Source: Certhia americana (taxonomy: Eukaryota > Chordata > Aves > Passeriformes > Certhiidae). From it: DNA of 64,000 nucleotides. Made by a program: the position numbers and the translations under genes. Each line of letters opens with the position of its first letter. Position 1 is the stretch's first letter. This document shows, piece after piece, positions 24,501 through 36,500 of the stretch. The DNA lies in the NCBI GenBank assembly GCA_018697195.1, contig JAGMWU010000028.1, positions 4,014,337 to 4,078,336 of the forward strand. The letters run 5' to 3'. The notes beneath the pieces are model-generated. The model saw only the letters and a program-made list of their open reading frames with translations. It was not told where the DNA came from and ran no database searches.

Positions 24501-27500
24501 GTTACAGCTCACAGGGCTGCCTGGTCCCTGGTGAGATTTAACACTGCAAGTGTGGTGCCTGCTGCTCCCTGCAGGAGGGGGGGCTTCCTGGAGATCTGCC
24601 TTGGCAGGAGCATTGTAAGAGGTTTTTTTGGTTTCACCAAAACCCTCTCTGGTGGAGCTCAGCTCCCAGCTGCCCCTGAGTGTGCATGTGCCAGATCCAG
24701 CCTCTTGCAGCATCCCCAGGAGCTCCTCACACCACTGGGGTGTTTGGGAACTCGTGCAGCTGCACCAAACACAGCATCACACTGGGAGCCAGGCAGGGCA
24801 GTGGCAGCCAGGGGTGAAGTCCAGGGAAACTTGAACTCCTTCCCCAAATATGTCCTTAAATGACCAGGAGAAGAAAAGTTGAGTAAGAGTTGAAGTTTAT
24901 TTCCCCACTCTGTGGTCAGTCACTTTGCATTCAGCAGCAGCCACTCAGAAGTGCCTTGCAGGGGTGATTTCCTTTTGGGAGTCATACTGGAGGCACCTTT
25001 TTTTTTTTACTTTTTAAAAAAATTATTATTTTTTTATTATTATTTTTAAAAATTATTTTCTGCTCTGTTGTGGACTGAAGACTGGGGTAAGCAACCAGCC
25101 CTGAGCCTCTTGAGTGTGTTGCTCTTTGTGAAACAGTGGGGTTGAGTGTATTGAAGTGTCTGAACTGACCAGCTGAGCTGCAGTTGATCAGCTCTTTCCC
25201 TTTACAAACTAACCCAGGAATTGTCAGTTCTCCCTCTGCACCACTGCACTGGAAATTTCCAAACTCTGCTCAAGAATTGCTTGAAAAGTTTTCTCATTTA
25301 AGGAAGTCTTCTGAAGTTCCCTGGGAATTGCAACCTGCATTAATTCATTCTTTTAGGTGTGTGGCAAATGCAGCCATTTCTTTGCAGCTCTTAAGTGGAC
25401 TCAGACCCATTCCAGCAGTTTGTACCTTTTGTTCCTCATTGCCTGAGGTTTGCCTGGAGCTGTAGACTGTGAATTGCTTCCTCAGAGATGGAGTTGTCTC
25501 CTGCTCCCTCTCCCGGGTCCTTCAGGCATTTGCCCCGTGATGCTGCTATCCCAAATGATCTGATTTCAAATCCTTTGGAATCACCTGCTCTGGTGAGAGC
25601 ACAGCTCCATGTGTAGGATTGGGAAATGTGGTGGTTTCAAAAATAAATCAAGCCAAAACAAAAATGCCCAACAAAACAGAGTGTGGGGAAGCCGAGCTCC
25701 CAGTCTGCTTGCTGGGAAGGGTGGGTGACAGCATTGCTGCAGCTTCTCTGCTGGTGTAGGGGGCTGTGTGCTCCTGTAGGGTGAGTGAGGAGTCTGGGCC
25801 TCCTTCCTTACCCCCAGGCTGTGCTCCACAGGGATGGTTTTGTTGAAGCTTTTTGTTTCCAGGCATTGGCACATTCAGCCTCTACATATCCCTTCTGAGC
25901 CATCCATCCCAACAAAGACAACAGGCAAGATGTTCAGGGTACCTCTTCTGGTTCAGAGATACCTTAACATCCTTTCCTGGATTTCTTCAGCTGTCACGTG
26001 GGAGGTGAAATCCTGGGCTGCTTTTACCTTTTCCTGAGGCTTTATGAATAATGTAACACGTGCTTTTTTTCATTTCCAGATTGAAAAGATCATGAGTTCC
26101 ATCGGCGAAGGCATTGACTTTTCCCAGGAGCAGCACAGGATCTCAGGTAGTGTACCCAGCATGTGTCTGTCTGTCCTGGCTGTGCTCTGCACATAAACAA
26201 GGTGCTGGCTCCTGTGTGGGGATGTCTTTAACCTGCTTTGGCTCTCAGAGGGAGTAGAATGCTCTGGCACAGGAGGAGCAGACCTGGATTCCCACATGGT
26301 GCTCAATGCTGCTGCTAGCAATTTTAATTCTACACTCCTTGGGAAAATTTCTTTAGTTTTACAGAAGGCAGCTGCAGGATTTTCCTCCCAGCTCTTTCCG
26401 TGAGGGCAGCAGCTGTGCTGAGCAGGGCTGGATGGTGCCAGTGGTGGCTCAGTGTGGGTAATGTGCCCTTTGCATGTGGTTAATCTGCCAGGTGCCTCGG
26501 GGAGGGGGATCTTGGGCATTTCTGAGTGCACCTGCAGGTATTGATACCCACTGAACGAGGCTCTTGGAGGACATTTAAAATGTGGATTCCCTTCTCTGCC
26601 TTTGAATCGTAAGCAAAAGCAGAACTCAAGCTTGCTGGAGAGCTGCCACCATGAGGGATTCTGTCCTTTTAAATCCTTCACCTCCAGACTGCTGCAGCAG
26701 AACAGCTCTGACTCTGGATGGGCAGCAGCTCCTCCTGATGAGATGCTAATGCAGATCCGCACACGCAGCTCACACGGGCTGTGACAGAGCTCACCTCGTA
26801 TCAATTTGTCACTCAGATTTTTGCTTAGGTGGGGAGCATCCCACTGTTCCCAGTGGGAGTATAGCCTGATTCAGGCTCTGCGTTCCAGGGTCAGGTGGCT
26901 TTGCAGAGGAGTTGAAGCTCTGTGTGGGTTTGTGCTCCCTGCTCTGACAGCCCTCCCTGCACCATTCCGGGCTGTGATGGATCGATAGCACCAGGGAAAG
27001 GTCTGACATGGAGGGGAGAGGAAGAGCCAGTGCTCCTGCAGACCTGCAGCTGTGCAGGGAGAGCTCAGCAAGATGGACACCATGGAGCAGGTGGGCACAG
27101 GAGCTGCCTCCTGGAGCCAGGGGTTTCCCATGGGCTGTGCTCTGTCACGCTCACTTTGGGATCCCTCGTGTGCAGATCTGCTGCTGGGCACATTCCCTGC
27201 TTGTCCCTCCTTTCCCTGGAGCAGGCAGAGCTCTGCCAGCCCCTCGCTGGGAGCTCCCACACATTTGGCTTTTCCTCCACAGGGCTGTTGTTGTGCTTCA
27301 GATCACGGTGAAGGTGCAGGGAGATCCCCAAGTGCTTTCTCATCCTTAAAATGTGTGAGGTTTGAGGATACTGGGGCTCATGGCTAGCTTGGGGTCTGGA
27401 AAGGTGAAATGCCTTGTTGGCAGTTCCTGTGGGGATAAGTTGGAGCAGGTTGTCTGAGCTCTGTACAACTGCCTTGTGTCTGGGTAAGGGCTGGCAAGGC

Positions 27501-30500
27501 CTTCTTGGAGTTTGGGCAGTCAAGGAACATCATTATTTTAGGGATACCAAACTCCACCTGCCCTTTTTCTTAAGAGAGTTTGGCCTTGGAACAAATATTT
27601 GTGTCTCTCTGCACTAAATATCCACAAGCAGGTGGGGTGATGGTCCAGCCCACACACCAATTTCTTGCTCCAGAAAAATGCAAACTTCACACTAAAGATT
27701 GTTATTATAGCAATAACACCTGAAATCCCCTCCTGAACCCTGGCAGCCTCTTCCTTTTTGTGCTGTGGGACTTGAGAAGAGCCTTGCAGGAGGCACCACT
27801 GCTTTGGGAATGCACTCATCATTCCAGCTCTGCCCGCTGCTTCCCTCTCTGCCAGCTGCAGACCTCTCAAAGGCAGGATTCCCAGAATGTGGAGCATAAG
27901 GGAAGGATGGAGCTGAGAAACAGGAGTTTGTTTCAGTCAGAAGTTGTTATCAGGATCTTGCTAGGGGGCACAAATACTGTGATTCTTCTGTTCTTGTATC
28001 ATCCTTGTAACACACAAATATCAGGTGTATTTGAGGCATCTTAGTTTTCAGCCTGGGATATTTCAGGTGTCCGTTCTTCTCTTTTTAAAGGAAACCCCTC
28101 CATTCCCTCCCTCCAAATACTTCCCTCTCTTCATTTTGTCGTGACTTGAAAGGGGGTTGAAAACAGAAAGCCTGAACTTGGTATCACTGTAGGTTTCCCT
28201 TTTAAAAGCAGAAATGTATTTACAAGTGCATGCAAGGCTGAATAGAGTAAATAATTTTAAAAATTAAATTCAGGAGTTCAAGAGAAGGAGCTGCTGTGGT
28301 TTCATTCCCCCTGCCAATACCCTGACAGCTCCCAGGAATGCTGTGGTAGGCAGCAGGCACTTCCTCACCTCTCTCTTCATAAATTAATTCTGAGCCAGCC
28401 ACAAATCACTTGGATCTGTCGAAACAGACCTGTGACATCATTTTTTAAAACCCCCAAGCTATATTGTCCACCGAGTAAATATTGAGGAGTCAGTGATTTC
28501 CACTGGAGAGTTACGGAGCCGCTGCCCCCCTCCCGGCGGGTGGGAGCACTGGGAGGGGGGAGAGGATGAGGAGAAGGGAGGGACAGTGTGGAGCGTGGGG
28601 CTCGCAGCTCAGACAAAGCCGCTGCCGCAGCCGCCAGCGGAGCACAGGCACCAGCGGGGGAAAGGATGGAGGGGAGGACGGAGAGCTGGCAAGCAGGAGC
28701 TCCTGGCACACAGTCAGGGCTTAGCTGCTGCCCCAGAACACGGACTGGCTCAGGGGAGGGAGGCAGAACCCTTTTATGATCTCAGCGTTGCCGCGTGCGC
28801 TGGAAGGAACGGCCGGCACAGGAGCAACCCCCAGGACCGGACAGCAGGAATTACCCCGGGAATCTGCAAATGACACCGTGAGCTCTGTGTGTGCAGCCAT
28901 CGCTGCACACTGGGGAGGGATGGCTGGAAGGTACCAAACTGCTTCAGCTGACCTGAAGGTTCAAAGGAAGCAAACGGGGGTCTCCAGATCATCCTTTTCT
29001 TTGCTTCCATGCTGGAAACAGACATGCCAGGGAGCCTGAAAATCTGCCTGTCCTGTATAGCAAATTCCCTGATGAAAAGGAGGTCTCTGAACTTTTTTTT
29101 GGTCATACTTGAGGTCTTGAGCTTTACTAGAGGAGAGTAACAAGTCACTGGACTCATCCCAGGGATGAGGGAAGGGAGAGCTCATCTGCCAGGGCTTCCA
29201 TAGGTGTTGGGAGGAATCTCCTTTATCAGAGGCTGAAGGGGAGGTGCCAGGGCATGGCTTGGACTTGAGCTGCTGCAGGAAGAGGAGAGAGTGTGTTTGC
29301 ATTTGCTTTTTTCCTTCTGCCGTGGCTCGGAAGCAGGGAACCGAAATGCCTCCTTCGTGCAGAGCTGCTCCCTGTCTGAGCAAGGGGCTCAATGCGGCGG
29401 CTGCGCTCGGCTGAAGAAAATGAAGGAAGGGCAAATCCAGGTGCGTGCCCAACACCTGGCAGGACCAGCAGTGTTGGGTGAGAATCGTCCTGGCTGTGCT
29501 GTCACACGGTGCAGCGGTGGGGCTGGGCTCTCTGGGACCAGCATGCTGGAATGCCAAGAGATCCAGGCAGTGTGCTGGAATGCCACGCGACCGGATCGCT
29601 GGTAGAATGACAGAGCCAGGGCTGCCGGACGTGTGCCTGGAGTCACCATAACACAGTAACGGCGAGACGAAGCCCCTGCCATGGTTTGCCTCTCTCAGGA
29701 CTGCTGGGGAAGAAGAGCACAAGCCCTTCCTCTCCTCTGCTGCAGTCTGTGCTTCCTTTGTCTTGCGTGTCTTCCCGCGGACAGCCGCTCTGCCTGGGCT
29801 CCTGCTGCTTTCCCGAGCATCCACCGTGTCCGAGCTGGCTCGGCTGCATGAAGCTGTTTTCTCTCAGGCTGCTCCGTGCTCCCCGCTGAGCCGGGGCTGT
29901 GTCCGGAGGTGCGTGGATGAGAAGACTGGCACAGCTCCGCTCCCTTCCCTCGCACCTGCGACTGCCTGGGAATGCCTCGGGTGGAAGTTTGCTGCTCTCC
30001 TCCCGCCCCCTTCCGCTGAGCCAAGGAGTGGATCCGCATCCCAGTGGGGTTGGGCTTCATGTGCTTGCCTGGCAAGGAACTCACGAGCCCTGACAGCAGT
30101 GCCTGTGATCTCAGCGCCCCAACAGCGCCTCTGAATCCTTGCCCGGGCGAGGAGTTTCTTTTCTGAGTGTGAACTGCGCTACAGATTTACACCCGGAGCC
30201 CACGGAGGCACTGCGAGCTTGTTGTCCATGCTCTGTGCACACGAGAGGAATTGTCTGCCCGCTGATTTGTTGTACTCTGAGCATAATTTTTTGAGTTTCT
30301 TTATGGTAATGACTATGATGTGGCAATGCCATCTGTCCTCCTCAGAGTGCCGCTGCTACCGCCTGAACGGTTTCTCCCTGTTCAAGCGGCTGCCGATTCC
30401 TCTCTCGTCAGGTTCGCGGATGCTGGAGCAGAGCGTTGGGGAGTGGCTGGAGTCCATCGGCCTGCAGCAGTACGAGAGCAAGCTGCTCCTGAACGGCTTC

Positions 30501-33500
30501 GACGATGTCCGCTTCCTGGTGAGTGCCTGGCAGGGACCCCTGGCTCTAGGGAATGGCTTGGCCAAAGCTTCCCGTGTTGCCGATGCCCAGTGTGGGCACC
30601 AGGCTCTGCCGCCCGGCACGGTGGTGTTGGGGGGCGTAGAAGGTTGGGCAGAAGGAGTAGATGAGGGTTATGTTGGGTCTTGGTGTTTAATTCAGGTGAT
30701 TTGGGTTTTCTGGCTAAAATTTTGATACAAAATTTTATTTAATTTGCCCCCCTAAGTCTTTACTATCCAATTTACTGCAGAAATGGGAACTGAAATTCGC
30801 TGGTGTTTTGATGGAACCCCTGAGCAGTCTGTGCTCTGGGCTGTGAAGGAGGCAGCAGACCTCTTGTTGGAACTGTACTTGCTCAGAGCATTCAGGCAGT
30901 ATGTTAATGAGCTGTACCTAATTGCATTGACACTGTTGGCTCTGAAACCTAATGATGACGACATGGTAATGCTCAGGGTTGAGGGGTTTTAATAACCAGT
31001 GTCTACAAACTTAAAGCAGCATGGTGTAAAAATCCGACAATTCGTGTGGAATGATGGATGAGCTACAAAAAAGGGAAAATCTTGGTGCTGCAGGAGGGAT
31101 TCTCCCTGCATGGCTTAAAGAAATGATTTTGAATGTGGACTCTTAAGTTTGATAAATAACAAAAAAGAGAATGTAAACCTTGGAAAAGTCATTTTGGCTA
31201 ATGCAGCATCCTGCCTTGGAATGGGAGTGGTGCTGGGGACAGTGCAGGAAGGTGACACCAGGAGGATGTGAGCTGGGTGAGGGGGTTTGGGAACCCACAG
31301 TGGCCATCATTGGTGAGGAGGGTGTGAGGGGCAGCTGGAGAGAGACAGGAAGCCAAGAAAAGGCAGGGATGGAGGCTGAAGGAAGCGCACACCTGAGCAG
31401 CATCTGTTGGGCTACTTAAAGGCAGGATGTAATTATACTTTTAAAAAAATGACCTGGCCGGGAGGATAAATGTGGGATCTATCCAGGTGTCCCTCCTGGT
31501 CTCCACAGCAAGCAGCCAGGCCATTTTCTTTCCCTTCCCCTGGCAGGGCCAACACTCCCCTCCAGAGCTGGGGTTTGCTGTGGTTTTCACCCTGTGTCCC
31601 ACCTGGCCAGTCCCAAACCCCAGTGGACTCTTGGCCAGGGATGTGTGAGGGTTCAGCATCCCTGTGTGTGCTGGGGCTGTTTGGAGATGGTACACCAAAT
31701 TTAAATGAAATAACCTTGTAGGTCCTCTTGGGATCCCCTGCTGATGGATCTGTGATGGTTGTGGGGTCAGTGCCTGCTCTCACCCAGCAGTTGCAGATGA
31801 AACACCTTTCCCTTGCCTGGCCAGGTGTGATGGACCTCACTCAGCTCAGAATTCCGGTAGCAAACGTTGCTCTGTGTGTCCCTCTGTGTGGTGGTGTTGG
31901 GTACGTGGTAGGATTTGCTCTCTTCATGGCTGGATGTTTTCCTTCCCTGTCCAGTGCTGGATGGCTGCTCCCAGTGCAGCAGTTGGCTGCTGCTGGATTC
32001 AGGAGATGGGACATTCATTTACTCATTCCTCTCAAATTTAAAAGGTCAAATAATTTCACGAAGATTTCCTGCAAATCCCAGCTGATTTCCATTTTGCTGC
32101 TTATCTCCTTTCCAAGGGAGTTGACCCTGGCACCCGTGCCAACCCTAACTTTAAATCCATTCATCCTAACCCTGTGAACTCCAAGCTAATACATCAGCCC
32201 AGCAGGAAAGTTGAATTATTTAGAATCTTTCCCTCTGTGGTGTTCCTTGCCTTCAGCTTCTGGTGTAGGGGGAGCAAAACCCTCAGATAGAGCACAAGTG
32301 AGGAACAAGTAGTAAATTTGGTTCTAGTGGTGTTTTTGATGTACTTGGATGAATTATTAAAACTGCTGAAGCTGGGCAGAGCAGGGATTCAGGACACTGA
32401 GCTCTGAGTGTTGGGCTGCCGTGTTCTCTTTGCAAAACCATTGCTTTATTGGCTGCCCCTTCCAGTCTCTAACAGAGAATATTCCAAACTAAGAGTGTTA
32501 CTTTCCTAGAATTAAATAGTTTCTGTGAAAGGATTAGTCCCTCTTAGGGCCTAACTCTGTTCAATATTTCAGGGTCCAAAGAACTCCGAGTAATGGCTTG
32601 CAAATCACCAGGTGGGTTATGAGGTTAATTAAGTTTTAGTAACCCAAACTAGGAAATTGGAGTCCTTTGATATGAAAACACGTGTTTTCTGTGCAGGATT
32701 TTGCATTGCTCCCTGCTCAGAGGGCTGCAGGGTGTTCTGGTGTGCCAGCATGGTCCTTTTGCTCCGGGATCCCGGTGCCTTTTGGGGGCAAACCAGGAGC
32801 TTTGAGGGAGAAATACGTTCAGTGTTCAGAGATTGTGAAGCTACAGAGCAGGACAGTGTCCTAAAAGAGCCCTTTAATTCCTAAGGAAGATACTCAGCCT
32901 GTAGTAGATAGCAGCTCAGAGGAGGATTAAGAGCAGTGTAACAAGGAGTGTGTCCTGTCACTGCAGCAGGGCCCTGTGAGAGCTGGTGTGTGCAGGCAGT
33001 GCTTGGTGCTCTTCTTCACTGGAGAACCAGTGTTTAAAGTGCCCTGTTTGCCCTGGGTGTGGGACAGGGTTGTAAGAGACACAAACTGGGGGTGCCAGGC
33101 TTGCTGGTGCTCTGGTGACCTGTACTGGTTTCAGGAATTTTTGATTCCCTGGGTATTTTCAGCTGGCTCCTGTGTTAATCTCTGCCCCATGTCACAAGAG
33201 CCTTTACCCCCAGGTAGGGAAATGATTCATGAGCACACTGTGTGTAAAGGGAGTTTGAAAAGTGCTCTGTAAATATATTTGGCTTCTTAATTAGATGTTA
33301 ATATAGGAAGGCAGAAACATGTGTTGTTTCCAAAAATAATAATTCCGTTATTTTCAGAACTCCAGGAACTGGGGATTAGGGGATTAGCTGTGCTCCAGCC
33401 ACGTGCTGGCCACCTCACTGGACAGGCTGCAGCTGGAGTGGGCAGCAGGGAGGGGGTGAGGGTCCTGCTCCTCTCAGGGTCTGCTGTGACCAACAGCTGA

Positions 33501-36500
33501 GAGGGGCTCAGGGGGACCCACAGCTCCTGCAGGTGACAGTGGGAGCCACTAGTGTCTCACAGGCTGTGCTGTGGAAGGGAAAGGTGCTCTGGAGCCTCCT
33601 CCCTGCTCCTGGGAATTCCAGCTCTGCATCTGGGACAAAGTTGATCTTAATCAAGCCTTGGCTGCACTCGGGGGTGGGTATTGCTGGCACAAGTCAGCAG
33701 GATTATTGGGACATGGATGTGACGTGACGTTGGAGCGCCCTCGTCCATGTACGTGTTCCTGGGAAAGGACCAAGGTCTGCACAGATCTTGGGTTGTGTAA
33801 TCTTTTGGCTTGGTTGAGGGAAGAAAGGGGTGAAAAAAGATGGATTTAGGTAGCTTAGCTTTCCAGAGCACTGGAGTTCTCTTCCCACGTCTGCATTTTG
33901 GGCCACAGCTGTGTCTGCAGAAATTCTTCTACTCCTTTCAAGTTTCCTACAGTAGCCACACCGTGTTTATGGACAAGGCAGGGAAGAGGCTTTCCCTGTT
34001 ATTCTGCCACTCTCCAGAACAAACCCCACTGTCCAAGACAGCAGCTTCTTTCCCTCTTCTTTCCTTCTTTCCCTCTGCATTGCCACCGAGTGACTTTCAT
34101 GGCCAGTGCCACTGCCACGGGGCAGTTGGAGTGGGACACTCAGCTGCTGCTTTTCGTATGGAGCTGGAATTGGGCAGCAGCCTGTGCAGGCAGCTGGGAT
34201 TAGGAACAGCTCAAGTGGAGATAGTGCTTCCAATCCTCCTCTGCTCTGCAGCCCGCTGGGATTCCTTCATCAGAGGGGAAAGTTTATTTGTGCAATGAGT
34301 GAACACAACCGAGGCGAAGCTGCTGGCAGTGGCTGTGCTGTCCTTGACTTAGCAAAAATACAGCTCTGCAAGTTGGATAAAACCCTCAGCAGCATTGCCT
34401 GCCAAATGTGAACAGCTCCAGTGAACCAGGAATGCCCACCCCACCACTCAGCAGGAGCAGCACTGCTGCCTCCCACGTGGAGGAACGCGGCCACGTAGCG
34501 TGCCCCGAGTTCCAGGAGCCTCATTGCCTCATCCCTCACCAGAGGAGGGGAAGGAAAGGTCAGATCACAAAACTGCAGCAGTGAGTGAGAAGTGTCATCC
34601 AGAAAAGTGCACAATAAATGGACTTAATTGTCCTTGGCGGGCGATGAGCTGGGAGAGCAGGAAAAATGTCACAGGAATATGGACCAAGAGGGATTCTGCT
34701 GCTCCTGGAGCTTGGCCCCATCATGTCTGCTGTGCTCACCAGTGTATCTGCACAGATGCCCCTTTTGGGAAGTCCGTAAGAAATGTTTTTTGGGATGCCC
34801 AGTGCATTCCTGATTAACCCAGGGAAGCAGCAGGCTGGACTTTGCCCGTCTGGAGAGGGCAAGGACGTGGCCACTGTAATGAGAAGGAATTGCAGTAATT
34901 GATGGTGGAATTCCTCCACAGAAGTGGGGAAGGAAATGCCATTACCTGTTCCCTCACACAGTGTTTTGTGATCCCACAGATCCCATAAATGTATCCGAGA
35001 TGCTTGCAAAAGCTTTCCCTGCCCCGGGAGGGTGGGATCTTGCTGCTGCCCCGACAGCTTCCTCTGGGCTGACATCTGAGAAGGGCAAACCCCGCGTGCT
35101 CTGGCAGTTGTACCAGTGTGCTGGAGTTGAACTTGTTATTCAGTTCAAAGATATTTTGATTCACAAATAAGCAGGTAAAAGAGAACATAAACCATTTTTT
35201 ATGGCTTTTTTTTATTGTTCAAGCCTGGATTCCCATGGAGTGTGTGGAAAGCAGCTAATGCTGATTCAATGAGACAGCGTCAGAAAGGGAAATCTGTTCT
35301 CTGTGTATAGTGCCCTGGGCTCCTCTGGGGGATTTTATTTATTTTTTTATAATTGGGGAGAAGTGGTAGAAAAATGATGGTGGTGGAAGAATGGGGTGTC
35401 TGCAAGTAATTTAGAGTACTGATATTAATTCGATCAAATGCAATTCAGGGCCATGTTAGATTAGCCTGCAGTGTTGTTCACTAACAGAACAGCCTTTCCT
35501 TCCCCTTCTCCTCTCTGTGTGCAGGCAAAAACAGGATAAGTATGGAGCTGAGGCCTTGGCTCAGGTTGGCTCACCTTGGCTGGGGATGTGAGCCAAGCTC
35601 AGCACCTCTCATGCCTTCCTGGGCTGAGGGCAGCCCTGGTCCACATCTGACAAAGCCAGGTCTCCTTTGCTTTTCAGATCCTGGGATTTGGGTGTGGGCT
35701 GCCATCTGCACGACCCTCATTCTCACCTGGTACCTGCCGTGCTGGAGCACTGGCATCTCCTGCGTCCTCAGTCACTCAGATCCAGAACTTGCCTGATCCA
35801 GTTCTGAATGGCCCAGCTTGGCACGCAGCTGCTGGTCCCCTGGGCAGCAGCCAGGCTTTGGACATGCTCTGGGAATGTGTCTGCCCCAGAGCTTTTTTCT
35901 ATTTTCATCTAGAACTTGTCATTTTATAGTAGCCATTCGGGGAAAACTGCACTGATGCATTCCAGTAACAGTTTGCACCCAGGAATGATCTGTGAAGAAC
36001 AGGGGCCCATCAGAGACCCCTGACAGGGTTTTACTGCATCTGCTCTTGTTGAAACACAGCAAGAACGTGACCTGACCACAGCTGGTGCTGGGATTTTCAT
36101 GCAGACTCAGGTGAGCCCTGTGTAGCTCATGTCTGGGCTGTGTCAGGCTGGAACTGGAGCAAGCTCTCCTCAGCTGGGCAGGAGCTCTGGGTGGCTGTTT
36201 CTGGATTTGGTCACTGCTGCCAGCCCCCAAGAACACATGCCAGTGTCCCCCAGACTGACTGTGCAGCACTAAATGAGGCCCTAAGAGTGGAGCTGGACCC
36301 TGGAGTAAGGGTCTCTGCCAAGCCCCTGCATGGGAATCACTTCATTCAATTAAATGAACTTTGTTTGAAATCTCCCCAGTGGGTTCTGGCTGGTCCTTGG
36401 GAGGTTCCCAAGGACTGTGCTTTATCCACCATGGTAGGGGTGTTTGGGTTGTCTCTGGAAGAGAATGGTGAGAGCAGAGGCGTGCAGGGATCTGGAGTTA

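Larger units (their letters stand above)
15246..26079 (+). other. ANKS1A: Large intron with inverted repeat and CR1
   Basis: 10.8 kb. Recognisable contents are the 72-bp perfect inverted repeat (20057-20128 and 20685-20756), a + strand CR1 tail (about 21560-21800), a 16-bp tandem duplication at 24309-24340 and an A/T-only stretch at about 25002-25061. Open frames such as 22095-22898 have no recognisable product. Confidence 0.85.

Noticed and set aside
26070..26804. 244-codon open frame on the - strand
   Set aside because: It overlaps a real ANKS1A exon and its splice sites in antisense, and no domain is seen.
28961..29824. 287-codon open frame on the - strand
   Set aside because: Composition is that of random GC-rich DNA (Ser, Pro, Arg, Gln), with no domain, signal or splice logic. 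It lies antisense to the putative internal promoter region.
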